A DNA stretch of 64,000 nt from Pseudomonas huaxiensis (GTDB lineage: Bacteria; Pseudomonadota; Gammaproteobacteria; Pseudomonadales; Pseudomonadaceae). The position numbers and the translations under genes were made by a program. The stretch covers positions 31,340 through 95,339 of the forward strand of contig NZ_QKVL01000027.1 of the NCBI RefSeq assembly GCF_003231275.1, read 5' to 3'. Under the pieces are notes generated by a model. It worked only from the letters and a program-made list of their open reading frames with translations, did not search any database and had not been told where the DNA came from. This document shows positions 18,074 through 26,514 of the stretch, in pieces. Position 1 is the stretch's first letter, and every line of letters starts with the position of its first letter.

Positions 18074-18823
18074 TTAGATTACCTTCGCCTCGTTCTTCAG
18101 TTTCTCGACCAGTTCAGCAACCGACTTGACCTTGATGCCTGCGCTGCGTGCAGCCGGCGCTTCGACTTTCAGGGTCTTGTTGGTGGAGGCGGTGGAAACG
18201 CCCAGCGCGTCTGGAGTAACGGTCTCCAGCGGCTTCTTCTTGGCCTTCATGATGTTCGGCAGCGACGCGTAGCGCGGCTCGTTCAGGCGCAGGTCGGTGG
18301 TGACGATCGCCGGCAGGTTCAGGGAAACGGTCTGCAGGCCGCCGTCGACTTCACGGGTGACGCTGACCTTGTCGCCCGCCACTTCGACTTTGGAAGCGAA
18401 GGTGCCTTGAGCGAAACCGGTCAGCGCAGCCAGCATCTGGCCAGTCTGGTTGTTGTCGCTGTCGATGGCTTGTTTGCCGAGGATCACCAGTTGTGGCTGC
18501 TCCTTGTCGACGACAGCCTTGAGCAGCTTGGCCACGGCCAGGGAGGTCAGCTCTTCGGCGGACTCCACCAGCACGGCGCGGTCAGCACCCAGTGCCAGGG
18601 CGGTGCGCAGTTGTTCCTGGGCGGTAGCCGGGCCGACGGTAACGACGACGATTTCGCTGGCCACGCCTTTCTCTTTCAGGCGGACGGCTTCTTCGACGGC
18701 GATCTCGCAGAACGGGTTCATGGACATTTTGACGTTGGCGAGGTCGACGCCGGAGTTGTCCGCCTTGACGCGAACCTTGACGTTGTAGTCGACCACTCGT
18801 TTGACAGCTACAAGAACCTTCAT
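18074..18823 (-). CDS. etfB: Electron transfer flavoprotein beta subunit
   Basis: AMP-binding beta subunit (249 aa) of ETF. Signature segments are MKVLVAVKRVVDYNVKVRVK at the N terminus, ILGKQAIDSDNNQTGQMLAA in the middle (about 125-145), and the recognition-loop region LPAIVTTDLRLNEPRYASLP. GAGGAATCC precedes the ATG at 18821-18823. It is the first gene of etfBA and is divergent from the ETF-ubiquinone oxidoreductase gene. Confidence 0.96.
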   Translation of the reverse strand: MKVLVAVKRVVDYNVKVRVKADNSGVDLANVKMSMNPFCEIAVEEAVRLKEKGVASEIVVVTVGPATAQEQLRTALALGADRAVLVESAEELTSLAVAKLLKAVVDKEQPQLVILGKQAIDSDNNQTGQMLAALTGFAQGTFASKVEVAGDKVSVTREVDGGLQTVSLNLPAIVTTDLRLNEPRYASLPNIMKAKKKPLETVTPDALGVSTASTNKTLKVEAPAARSAGIKVKSVAELVEKLKNEAKVI

Positions 18824-19198
18824 GGATTCCTCGTTACTCTCCGGTGAAAAGAATGTCGCCTGGGCCGAACCCGGCGATTGCGCGTGGGTACAAGGGCACC
18901 TCTAAAAACGATTGCAGCCGGTCGAATTTAAGCTGACTCGATAGTCGCGTTCCGACCCTTCATCACAAAACCCGTGGGTCATTCTTTGTGGTGGCGTGTA
19001 AACTCCACTACAAAACCCCGGTTTGGCGTAACTGCCCTGCTCTTTGCCAGGTCTTTAGGGGTGCTCCTGCATCCGACGGTCAGCCTACGGCGAGCGTAAA
19101 ACCGCCCGTATCTTGACCGTAACGCCCAATCCGGTCAATACGGCAAAACCGCCAGCTTCCAGCCGCGCCTCTTTGATTTTACTGGCCTGCGGCAAATT

Positions 19199-19212
19199 CA
19201 AACAAACGTTTG
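19199..19212. promoter_or_regulatory. PsrA-like operator
   Basis: CAAACAAACGTTTG matches the published PsrA consensus (G/C)AAAC-N2-4-GTTT(G/C) with a 4-base spacer. It ends 2 bp before the -35 box of the ETF-QO promoter. PsrA is a TetR-family fatty-acid-responsive regulator in Pseudomonas; direct control here is inferred. Confidence 0.65.
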
Positions 19213-19214
19213 TA

Positions 19215-19243
19215 TTGGACCTCGCAAGTGGTGTAGATATAAT
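19215..19243 (+). promoter_or_regulatory. Predicted sigma-70 promoter of ETF-QO
   Basis: -35 TTGGAC (19215-19220), 17-bp spacer, perfect -10 TATAAT (19238-19243). The predicted start is near 19250, leaving a leader of about 120 nt. Confidence 0.7.
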
Positions 19244-19368
19244 GCGCGGCCAAGAGAAAGCGGTGTAGTGCGTCATCTTCCGGAGCTACATACCCGGCCC
19301 TTCGAAATGACCGCACTGACAACCCGCCAACAAAGAAAAACCGATGAGCCTTGAGTAGGAGAGAACCT

Positions 19369-21033
19369 GTGGAACGCGAATACATGGAATTCGACGTGGT
19401 CATCGTCGGCGCCGGCCCGGCGGGCCTGTCCGCCGCCTGCCGACTGAAGCAGAAGGCCGCCGAAGCCGGTAGCGAAATCAGCGTCTGCGTGGTCGAGAAA
19501 GGCTCCGAGGTCGGTGCCCACATCCTCTCCGGCGCCATCTTCGAGCCGCGCGCCCTGAACGAACTGTTCCCCGACTGGAAGGAACTGGGCGCGCCGCTGA
19601 ACACCGAGGTCAAGCGCGACGACATCTATGTCCTCAAGGATGGCAGCAGCTCGGTGAAAGTCCCGGACCTGTTCGTGCCCAAGACCATGCACAACCAGGG
19701 CAACTACATCATTTCCCTCGGCAACCTGTGCCGCTGGCTGGCCCAGCAGGCAGAGAACCTGGGCGTGGAAATCTACCCGGGCTTCGCCGCCCAGGAAGTG
19801 CTGTTCGACGACAACGGCGTGGTTCGCGGCATCATCACCGGTGACATGGGTGTCGATCGCGAAGGCCACCCGAAAGACGGCATGTACACCCCCGGCATGG
19901 AACTGCGCGGCAAGTACACCCTCTTCGCCGAAGGCTGCCGTGGTCACCTCGGCAAGCAACTGATCAAGCGCTTCAACCTCGACAGCGATTCCGATGTCCA
20001 GCACTACGGCATCGGCCTCAAGGAAATCTGGGAAATCGATCCAGCCAAGCACCAGCAAGGCCTGGTGGTCCACACGGCCGGCTGGCCGCTGGACGTGGTC
20101 AGCACCGAAAACACCGGCGGCTCCTTCCTCTATCACCTGGAAAACAACCAAGTGGTGGTCGGCCTGATCGTCGACCTGTCCTACGGCAACGCCTACCTCT
20201 CGCCGTTCGATGAATTCCAGCGCCTGAAACACCACCCGGTGATCAGCCAGTACCTGGAAGGCGGCAAGCGCATCAGCTACGGCGCCCGCGCCCTGGCCAA
20301 GGGCGGCCTGAACTCGCTGCCGAAGATGGTCTTCAACGGTGGCGCGCTGATCGGCTGCGACCTGGGCACCATGAACGTAGCCAAGATCAAGGGCAGTCAT
20401 ACCGCGATGAAGTCCGGCATGCTCGCCGCCGATGCAGTGGCTGCTGCCCTGCTGGCCGGCAGCGAAGGCGGCGACCAGCTCAACAGCTACGTCGATGCCT
20501 TCAAAGCCAGCTGGCTGCACGACGAACTGTTCTCCAGCCGCAACTTCGGCCCGGCCATGCACAAGTTCGGTCCTCTGTTCGGCGCGGCGTTCAACTACCT
20601 CGACCAGAACTGGTTCGGCGGCAAGCTGCCGTTCACCCTGCACGACACCAAGCCGGACTACGCCTGCCTCAAGCTCGCGGCCGACTCGAAGAAGATCGAC
20701 TACCCGAAACCCGACGGCAAGCTGAGCTTCGACAAGCTGAGCTCGGTGTTCCTCTCCAGCACCAACCATGAAGAAGAGCAACCATGCCACCTGAAGCTGG
20801 CCGACGCCGGCATCCCGATCGGCACCAACCTGCCGCTCTACGATGAACCGGCGCAGCGCTATTGCCCGGCAGGCGTGTATGAAGTGATCACCCAGGAAGA
20901 CGGCAACAAGCGCTTCCAGATCAACGCCCAGAACTGTGTGCACTGCAAGACCTGTGACATCAAGGACCCTTCGCAGAACATCACCTGGGTCACCCCGGAA
21001 GGCGCCGGCGGCCCGACTTACCCGAACATGTAA
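19369..21033 (+). CDS. Electron transfer flavoprotein-ubiquinone oxidoreductase
   Basis: Membrane-associated flavoprotein (554 aa) that passes electrons from ETF to ubiquinone. It shows an N-terminal FAD motif VVIVGAGPAGLSAACRL (about 10-26) and the ETF-QO segments GAHILSGAIFEP and HTAGWPLDVVSTENTGGSFL. The C-terminal 4Fe-4S cluster has NCVHCKTCDIKDP, with an upstream Cys in QRYCPAGVYE. I start at the GTG at 19369 because AGGAGAGA is ideally spaced before it; an ATG five codons downstream is the alternative. It is separately transcribed from etfBA. Confidence 0.94.
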   Translation: MEREYMEFDVVIVGAGPAGLSAACRLKQKAAEAGSEISVCVVEKGSEVGAHILSGAIFEPRALNELFPDWKELGAPLNTEVKRDDIYVLKDGSSSVKVPDLFVPKTMHNQGNYIISLGNLCRWLAQQAENLGVEIYPGFAAQEVLFDDNGVVRGIITGDMGVDREGHPKDGMYTPGMELRGKYTLFAEGCRGHLGKQLIKRFNLDSDSDVQHYGIGLKEIWEIDPAKHQQGLVVHTAGWPLDVVSTENTGGSFLYHLENNQVVVGLIVDLSYGNAYLSPFDEFQRLKHHPVISQYLEGGKRISYGARALAKGGLNSLPKMVFNGGALIGCDLGTMNVAKIKGSHTAMKSGMLAADAVAAALLAGSEGGDQLNSYVDAFKASWLHDELFSSRNFGPAMHKFGPLFGAAFNYLDQNWFGGKLPFTLHDTKPDYACLKLAADSKKIDYPKPDGKLSFDKLSSVFLSSTNHEEEQPCHLKLADAGIPIGTNLPLYDEPAQRYCPAGVYEVITQEDGNKRFQINAQNCVHCKTCDIKDPSQNITWVTPEGAGGPTYPNM

Positions 21034-21046
21034 GACGGCGGCCACG

Positions 21047-21084
21047 AAAAAGCCTCTCCACCGCAAGGTGTGAGGGGCTTTTTT
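21047..21084 (+). terminator. Terminator after ETF-QO
   Basis: Stem built from AAGCC(T)CTCCACC and GGTGTGAGGGGCTT, with A5 before and T6 after. It lies between convergent genes and can serve both strands. Confidence 0.85.
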
Positions 21085-21106
21085 ACGGCCGGGCGGAAAA
21101 CCCGCG

Positions 21107-22417
21107 TCAGCCCTTGGCCAGCAACAAATCTTCCTCGCTGCACAGACGCTCGCGGCCACTGAAGTACAGCGAGGTCAGCACGCCGACAAAGCCCATCACC
21201 GCGCAAAACGCCACGCACACCCACGGACTCCAGGGCATCAACGCGATCAGCATCAACGGCGTGGTACTGGCCCACAGCGCGTAGGCGACGTTGTAGGTGA
21301 ACGAAATGCCGGATACCCGGATCCGCGCCGGGAACAATCCGACCATCACCGAAGGCACCACCCCTACTACCCCGCAGCCAAGTCCGGCCAGAGCGTAGGC
21401 AATGCCGACCGTGTCCCAGCCGGCAACCAGACTGCCGTACAGCGCACCGATGCCCAGCGGCAGTAGCAGCGAATACAGCAGCAGCGCCCGCCAGGCGCCG
21501 ATGCGATCCACCAGCAGGCCCGCCAGCACGCAGCCGATATTGAGGAAGACAATGCCCAGGCTGCTCAAGGCGAAGGTATGCCCGGCGGTCATGCCGAAGC
21601 GCTGCTGCATCACGGTCGGGGTGATCACCACCAGCACCACCACCGCCGAGGTCAATACGCAGGTCAGCAGCACCGCCGGAAGCAACGCCTGACGGTGCTC
21701 GCGCAATACCGCCCGCAGTGAAAACTCCTTCGGCCGGTCGCTGCTCTGGCGCGCCAGGGCGAGGAACACCGGCGTCTCGCTGAGCCAGCGGCGCAGCCAC
21801 ACACCGATCACCCCGAACACACCACCGAGCAGGAACGGATAACGCCAGGCGTAATCGAGGATTTCCTGCGGGGTGAACATCTGCGCCAGCGCCGTGGCGG
21901 TCAGCGCGCCGAGCAGGTAGCCGAACGTCAAACCGGCCTGCAGGAAGCCCAAGGCATAACCGCGCCGGCCAGGCGGCGCGTGCTCGGCGACGAAGGTCCA
22001 GGCGCTGGGCACCTCACCGCCGACCGCCGCGCCCTGCAGGATCCGCAGCGCCAGCAGGATCAGCGGCGCGGCATAGCCGATATCGGCGTAGGTCGGCATC
22101 AGCCCGATCAGCAGGCAAGGCAATGCCATCATCAGAATGCTCAGGCTGAAGACTTTCTTGCGCCCGAGATGATCAGCGAAATGCGCCATGAGGATGCCGC
22201 CCAGCGGACGCGCCAGGTAGCCCGTGACGAAAATCCCGAAGCTCTGCAACAGCCGCAGCCACTCGGGCATTTCCGGCGGAAAGAACAGCTGGCTGAGGGT
22301 CAGGGCGAAGAACACGAAGATGATGAAATCGTAGATTTCCAGCGCGCCGCCCAGCGCCGCCAGGCCGAGGGTCTTGTGGTCACCACGCGACAGGCGCGCG
22401 GAGTCGTTGGCAGTCAT
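21107..22417 (-). CDS. MFS transporter, metabolite:H+ symporter type
   Basis: A 436-aa major facilitator with about 12 transmembrane segments. The loop 2-3 motif is GYLARPLGGILMAHFADHLGRKK (about 70-92), characteristic of the MHS subfamily (citrate/shikimate/dicarboxylate:H+ symporters), and PPGRRGYALGFLQAG lies further on. The substrate cannot be told from sequence alone. The start at 22415-22417 (MTANDSARLSRGDHKTLGLA) is preferred over an in-frame start 22 codons upstream. No operon partner is evident. Confidence 0.85.
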   Translation of the reverse strand: MTANDSARLSRGDHKTLGLAALGGALEIYDFIIFVFFALTLSQLFFPPEMPEWLRLLQSFGIFVTGYLARPLGGILMAHFADHLGRKKVFSLSILMMALPCLLIGLMPTYADIGYAAPLILLALRILQGAAVGGEVPSAWTFVAEHAPPGRRGYALGFLQAGLTFGYLLGALTATALAQMFTPQEILDYAWRYPFLLGGVFGVIGVWLRRWLSETPVFLALARQSSDRPKEFSLRAVLREHRQALLPAVLLTCVLTSAVVVLVVITPTVMQQRFGMTAGHTFALSSLGIVFLNIGCVLAGLLVDRIGAWRALLLYSLLLPLGIGALYGSLVAGWDTVGIAYALAGLGCGVVGVVPSVMVGLFPARIRVSGISFTYNVAYALWASTTPLMLIALMPWSPWVCVAFCAVMGFVGVLTSLYFSGRERLCSEEDLLLAKG

Positions 22418-22510
22418 AAGGGTTTCCGCAGGGATGAACGGGACCGCGCGCAGCCACGCGCGCCTGAACGAGCGCCAGAGCATAACAAAATGAGCCAGGA
22501 CGCAGGCGTT

Positions 22511-22996
22511 TCAGGAGGGCCGGGAGAACACCGTCTGCCCCAGGCCCAGCCTTTGTCGGGACGGGGCGTGCGGCGAGTTTTTGCCCTTGGGACTGGGCAA
22601 CTGACCCAACAGCCGCGGAGTATCGATGATCGCCATGAACGCATGCAGCGTCTCATCGTCCGGAACCTTCGCCAGGCTGATGGTCACCGGCTGGCGCTGC
22701 CCCCTGGGCACGGCGGGCATCTTCAGGTGCTGCGACTCATAAAGCAGCGCATGCTGAATCTGCACATTGACCCGGCAGAAACGTTCCAGGTCGACCCCGG
22801 CATGGCTGGCCAGGTCGATATTGCCGATCAGCAGGTTGAACGGCAGCAGTGCGTTCTGCACCAGGTGCCGCAGGTCTTCGAAGGACTGTACCGGTGCGAT
22901 GCGGTAGTAGCCCATGCCGTTGAGCATCTTCTCCAGTTGCAGCAACTGCATGGGATGCGCGTCGGCCAACAGGATTCGCAAGGTTTTGTCAGCCAT
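22511..22996 (-). CDS. Receiver-like protein with Asn at the phosphoacceptor site
   Basis: A 161-aa protein whose first 120 residues follow the CheY fold: ILLADAHPMQLLQLEKML supplies the acidic residue (Asp12) at the end of strand 1, and ITISLAK-like strand 5 ends with Lys110. The strand-3 phosphoacceptor position reads LLIGNIDL, with Asn59 where Asp is expected, so phosphorylation is doubtful. The last 40 residues are basic and probably disordered. No kinase or output domain is adjacent. It diverges from pvdR across a 371-bp gap. Function unknown. Confidence 0.7.
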   Translation of the reverse strand: MADKTLRILLADAHPMQLLQLEKMLNGMGYYRIAPVQSFEDLRHLVQNALLPFNLLIGNIDLASHAGVDLERFCRVNVQIQHALLYESQHLKMPAVPRGQRQPVTISLAKVPDDETLHAFMAIIDTPRLLGQLPSPKGKNSPHAPSRQRLGLGQTVFSRPS

Positions 22997-23367
22997 GGTG
23001 AATGACCAAGGTAATAGTTGTTGGGGAACACTCCTTGACCATTCACCACACCGACGAATCGGGCAGCAATTCCGTAGGAACTTTTACTGATAGTTGTCGG
23101 GAAACCGTCGGAAATCAAGCGAGCGTCAATATATTGTTGGGATGCCCGTTTTCGGGTCGCTCAGAGCGGCCGTGGATAATACCCAGCAAATGAAAATGGT
23201 TCTCACAAAGATTTAGCCATTTCAGCATAGTATTGCCCTCCCCTCGGACGGGCCATCGACGGCCAGCGCCGCGGGTAAATTACAGCGTGCCCCTCTCGTT
23301 TATCTGGGAGCCTCCCGTACCGGTGTCAAATGCCGTGCGGGCCGAATCCCTCTGGCTGGAACCCCGC
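22997..23367. other. Divergent region upstream of pvdR
   Basis: A 371-bp gap between the receiver-like gene and pvdR. It contains an exact PvdS-type promoter (23276-23299) and a degenerate Fur-box-like 19-mer at 23186-23204 that I score at 13 of 19 matches to the Fur consensus. No RNA gene was recognised. Confidence 0.5.
23276..23299 (+). promoter_or_regulatory. Iron-starvation (PvdS) promoter of pvdRT-opmQ
   Basis: Exact TAAAT-N16-CGT: TAAAT at 23276-23280 and CGT at 23297-23299, the established recognition pattern of the ECF sigma factor PvdS. It lies 68 bp before the pvdR ATG. Confidence 0.8.
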
Positions 23368-24546
23368 ATGAGACGTCCTACTTTCAAACGCCGCCTGCTG
23401 ATCTGTGCCCTGGGGCTGGTCAGCCTGGGTGCCCTGGTTGCCTGGAAAACACTGCCGGGCAACGACCCGCTGAGTACCGTTGCGGTGACCCGTGGCGATA
23501 TCGAAAGTAGCGTGACCGCGCTGGGCAATCTGCAACCGCGGCGCTATGTGGACGTCGGCGCCCAGGCGTCCGGGCAGATCCGCAAGCTGCATGTCGAGCC
23601 CGGCGACGAAGTGCAGGAAGGCCAATTGCTGGTGGAGATCGATCCGTCGACGCAGCAGGCCAGGCTCGATGCAGGCCGCTATTCCATCGACAACCTCAAG
23701 GCGCAGTTGGCCGAACAGCAAGCCCAATACAAGCTCGCCGAGCAGCAGTACAAACGCCAGCAAAGCCTCGCCGCCGGGGGCGCCACCCGCGAGGAAGACG
23801 TACAGACCGCCCAGGCACAGCTCAGGGTGACCCAGGCGCGCATCGACATGTTCCGCGCGCAAATCCTTCAAGCCCAGGCGAGCCTTCGCAGTGACGAAGC
23901 TGAACTCGGCTACACCCGCATCTACGCACCAATGTCCGGCACCGTGGTCGCGGTGGACGCCCGGGAAGGCCAGACCCTCAACGCCCAGCAGCAGACGCCG
24001 TTGATCCTGCGCATCGCCAAGCTGTCGCCGATGACGGTCTGGGCCGAAGTTTCGGAAGCGGATATCGGTCACGTCAAACCCGGCATGACCGCCTACTTCA
24101 CCACCCTCAGCGGCGGCAAACGGCGCTGGAACAGCACCGTGCGACAGATTCTGCCGATTCCGCCCAAGCCGCTGGATACTTCGTCACAGAGCAGTGGCGG
24201 CGGCAGTGGCTCGCGCAGCGCAAGTGGCAGCAGCGGCAAAGTGGTGCTCTATACCGTGCTGCTGGACGTCGACAACCCGGACCACAGCCTGATGGCAGAA
24301 ATGACCGCCCAGGTGTTCTTCGTCGCCGGCCAGGCACAAAACGTACTGACCGCGCCCGTCGCGGCGCTGGAAGACGACGGCGACAAGGCCGACCAGCGCC
24401 TGGTCCAGGTGGTGAACCGCGATGGCAAGATCGAGCAGCGTCATGTGCGCACCGGCCTGAGCGACCGCCTGCGGGTGCAGATCCTTGACGGCCTGGCCGA
24501 AGGCGACCACCTGCTGATCGGCGCCCCCATCGCCAGCGGGGGTTGA
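23368..24546 (+). CDS. pvdR: Pyoverdine export periplasmic adaptor
   Basis: HlyD/MacA-type membrane fusion protein (392 aa) linking PvdT to OpmQ, in the system that recycles or secretes pyoverdine. It has an N-terminal membrane anchor (LLICALGLVSLGALVAW), a biotinyl-lipoyl domain (VDVGAQASGQIRKLHVEPGD), a Gln/Ala-rich coiled-coil hairpin (about 95-165), and a beta-barrel (AEVSEADIGHVKPGMTAYFT). I start at the ATG at 23368, which gives the known length and leaves the PvdS promoter upstream. The stop is adjacent to the pvdT ATG. Confidence 0.9.
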   Translation: MRRPTFKRRLLICALGLVSLGALVAWKTLPGNDPLSTVAVTRGDIESSVTALGNLQPRRYVDVGAQASGQIRKLHVEPGDEVQEGQLLVEIDPSTQQARLDAGRYSIDNLKAQLAEQQAQYKLAEQQYKRQQSLAAGGATREEDVQTAQAQLRVTQARIDMFRAQILQAQASLRSDEAELGYTRIYAPMSGTVVAVDAREGQTLNAQQQTPLILRIAKLSPMTVWAEVSEADIGHVKPGMTAYFTTLSGGKRRWNSTVRQILPIPPKPLDTSSQSSGGGSGSRSASGSSGKVVLYTVLLDVDNPDHSLMAEMTAQVFFVAGQAQNVLTAPVAALEDDGDKADQRLVQVVNRDGKIEQRHVRTGLSDRLRVQILDGLAEGDHLLIGAPIASGG

Positions 24547-26511
24547 ATGAGCACGCCTCTGATCGAACTGCGGGACATCCGCAAGTCCTACGGCGGTATC
24601 GACACGCCCAAGGTGGAAGTGGTTCGCGGCGTGAGCCTGGCCATCCATCCCGGTGAGTTCGTCGCCATCGTCGGCGCCTCCGGCTCCGGCAAATCGACGC
24701 TGATGAATATCCTTGGCTGCCTCGACCGCCCCACCAGCGGCGAATACTTCTTCGCCGGCAAGGACGTCGCCGACCTGGACAGCGACGAACTGGCCTGGCT
24801 GCGCCGCGAGGCGTTCGGCTTCGTCTTCCAGGGCTATCACCTGATCACCTCGGGCTCGGCCCAGGAAAACGTCGAGATGCCGGCAATCTATGCCGGTACG
24901 CCCGCCGCCGAGCGCCACGCCCGCGCCGCTGCCCTGCTCGACCGCCTCGGCCTCGGCGACCGCACCGGCAACCGCCCACACCAGCTCTCCGGTGGCCAAC
25001 AGCAACGGGTGTCGATCGCCCGTGCGCTGATGAACGGCGGTCACATCATTCTTGCCGACGAACCCACCGGCGCCCTCGACAGCAAGAGCGGCGCCGAGGT
25101 CATGGCGCTGCTAGACGAGCTGGCCAGCCAGGGCCACGTGATCATCCTGATTACCCATGACCGCGAGGTCGCCGCCCGGGCCCAGCGGGTCATCGAGATT
25201 CGCGACGGTCTGGTCATCAGTGACTCGGCCAACGAGCAGCCCGAACGGCAGCCGGCCAAAGCCGGCCCGAAAGCCGAGGAACTGCGCCAGTACCTCGACC
25301 ACGGCTCGACCCAGACCGGCGCCTGGAAAGGCGAACTGGTGGAAGCCCTGCAGGCCGCCTGGCGGGTCATGTGGATCAATCGCTTCCGCACCGCGCTGAC
25401 CCTGCTCGGCATCGTGATCGGCGTGGCGTCGGTGGTAGTAATGCTGGCCGTCGGTGAAGGCAGCAAACGCCAGGTGGTGGCGCAGATGGCCGCCTTCGGC
25501 TCGAACATTCTTTACCTCAGCGGCAAGTCGGCGAGCATGCACGAGCCCGCCGGGATCATCACCCTCGACGATGTCGAGGCGGTCGGCGGGCTGCCGCAGG
25601 TGAAAAAGATCATGCCGGTGATCGGCAACCAGTTGATGGTGCGCTACGCCAACAACAGTCAGAAGTTCTACGTCGGCGGCAACAACACCTGGTTCTCGGA
25701 AATCTTCAACTGGCCGGTGGTCGAGGGCAGTTTCTTCACCGAGTCCGACGAGCTGAGCGCGGCCTCGGTGGCGGTGATCGGGCAGAAGGTCAAAGAGAAA
25801 CTGTTCGCTGAACGCAGCCCCATCGGCCAGTACATCCTGATTGGCAACGTGCCGTTCCAGGTGCTCGGCGTGCTCGCCGGCAAGGGCTCCAGTTCCGGCG
25901 ACCAGGACAGCGATGGGCGCATCGTGGTGCCCTACTCGGCCGCCGCCATCCGCCTGTTCGGCAGCCGCGACCCTGAATACGTGACCATCGCCGCTGCCGA
26001 TTCGGCCCGGGTCAAGGAAACCGAAGCCGCCATCGACCAACTGATGCGCAAGCTGCACCGCGGCAAGCACGACTACGAACTGACCAACTACGCGGCACTG
26101 ATCCAGGCCGAGGCCCGCACGCAGAACACCCTGTCGCTGATGCTCGGCGCGATCGCGGCGATTTCCCTGCTGGTGGGCGGCATCGGGGTGATGAACATCA
26201 TGCTGATGACCGTGCGCGAGCGGACCCGCGAGATCGGCATCCGCATGGCCACCGGCGCCCGCCAGCGCGACATCCTGCGCCAGTTCCTGACCGAGGCGGT
26301 GATGCTGTCGATGGTCGGCGGCGTCACCGGCATCGCCGTGGCCATGCTGATCGGCGGCGGCCTGATGCTGGCCGACATTGCCGTGGCGTTTTCCCTCGGT
26401 GCCGTGCTCGGTGCCTTCACCTGCGCCGTCATCACCGGCGTGGTGTTCGGCTTCATGCCGGCACGCAAAGCGGCCCGGCTCGATCCGGTCAAAGCCCTGA
26501 CAAGCGAATAA
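24547..26511 (+). CDS. pvdT: Pyoverdine export ABC transporter (MacB type)
   Basis: A 654-aa fusion of ATPase and permease. The ATPase is N-terminal: Walker A GASGSGKST (about 44-52), signature LSGGQQQR, Walker B ILADEPTGALD. A first transmembrane helix (about 280-300), a large periplasmic domain and three C-terminal helices with VGGIGVMNIMLMTVRERTRE follow, the MacB layout. It is directly preceded by pvdR and followed 3 bp later by opmQ, forming a tripartite pump. Confidence 0.92.
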   Translation: MSTPLIELRDIRKSYGGIDTPKVEVVRGVSLAIHPGEFVAIVGASGSGKSTLMNILGCLDRPTSGEYFFAGKDVADLDSDELAWLRREAFGFVFQGYHLITSGSAQENVEMPAIYAGTPAAERHARAAALLDRLGLGDRTGNRPHQLSGGQQQRVSIARALMNGGHIILADEPTGALDSKSGAEVMALLDELASQGHVIILITHDREVAARAQRVIEIRDGLVISDSANEQPERQPAKAGPKAEELRQYLDHGSTQTGAWKGELVEALQAAWRVMWINRFRTALTLLGIVIGVASVVVMLAVGEGSKRQVVAQMAAFGSNILYLSGKSASMHEPAGIITLDDVEAVGGLPQVKKIMPVIGNQLMVRYANNSQKFYVGGNNTWFSEIFNWPVVEGSFFTESDELSAASVAVIGQKVKEKLFAERSPIGQYILIGNVPFQVLGVLAGKGSSSGDQDSDGRIVVPYSAAAIRLFGSRDPEYVTIAAADSARVKETEAAIDQLMRKLHRGKHDYELTNYAALIQAEARTQNTLSLMLGAIAAISLLVGGIGVMNIMLMTVRERTREIGIRMATGARQRDILRQFLTEAVMLSMVGGVTGIAVAMLIGGGLMLADIAVAFSLGAVLGAFTCAVITGVVFGFMPARKAARLDPVKALTSE

Positions 26512-26514
26512 TCG

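Larger units (their letters stand above)
18824..19368. other. etfB / ETF-QO divergent intergenic region
   Basis: A 545-bp region without a convincing gene. It holds a PsrA-like operator and a strong promoter for the rightward gene (separate entries). Nearer etfB it holds an imperfect inverted repeat, TTTGTGGTGG (18985-18994) and CCACTACAAA (19005-19014), with one mismatch and a 10-bp gap. The remainder shows no recognised structure. Confidence 0.6.

Noticed and set aside
16961..18847. 628-codon open frame opposite etfA/etfB
   Set aside because: Shadow of the well-conserved etfBA genes; Gly/Asp/Val-rich translation typical of antisense frames.
19273..21159. 628-codon open frame opposite ETF-QO
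   Set aside because: Antisense to a gene with clear FAD and 4Fe-4S motifs; also spans the ETF-QO promoter and terminator.
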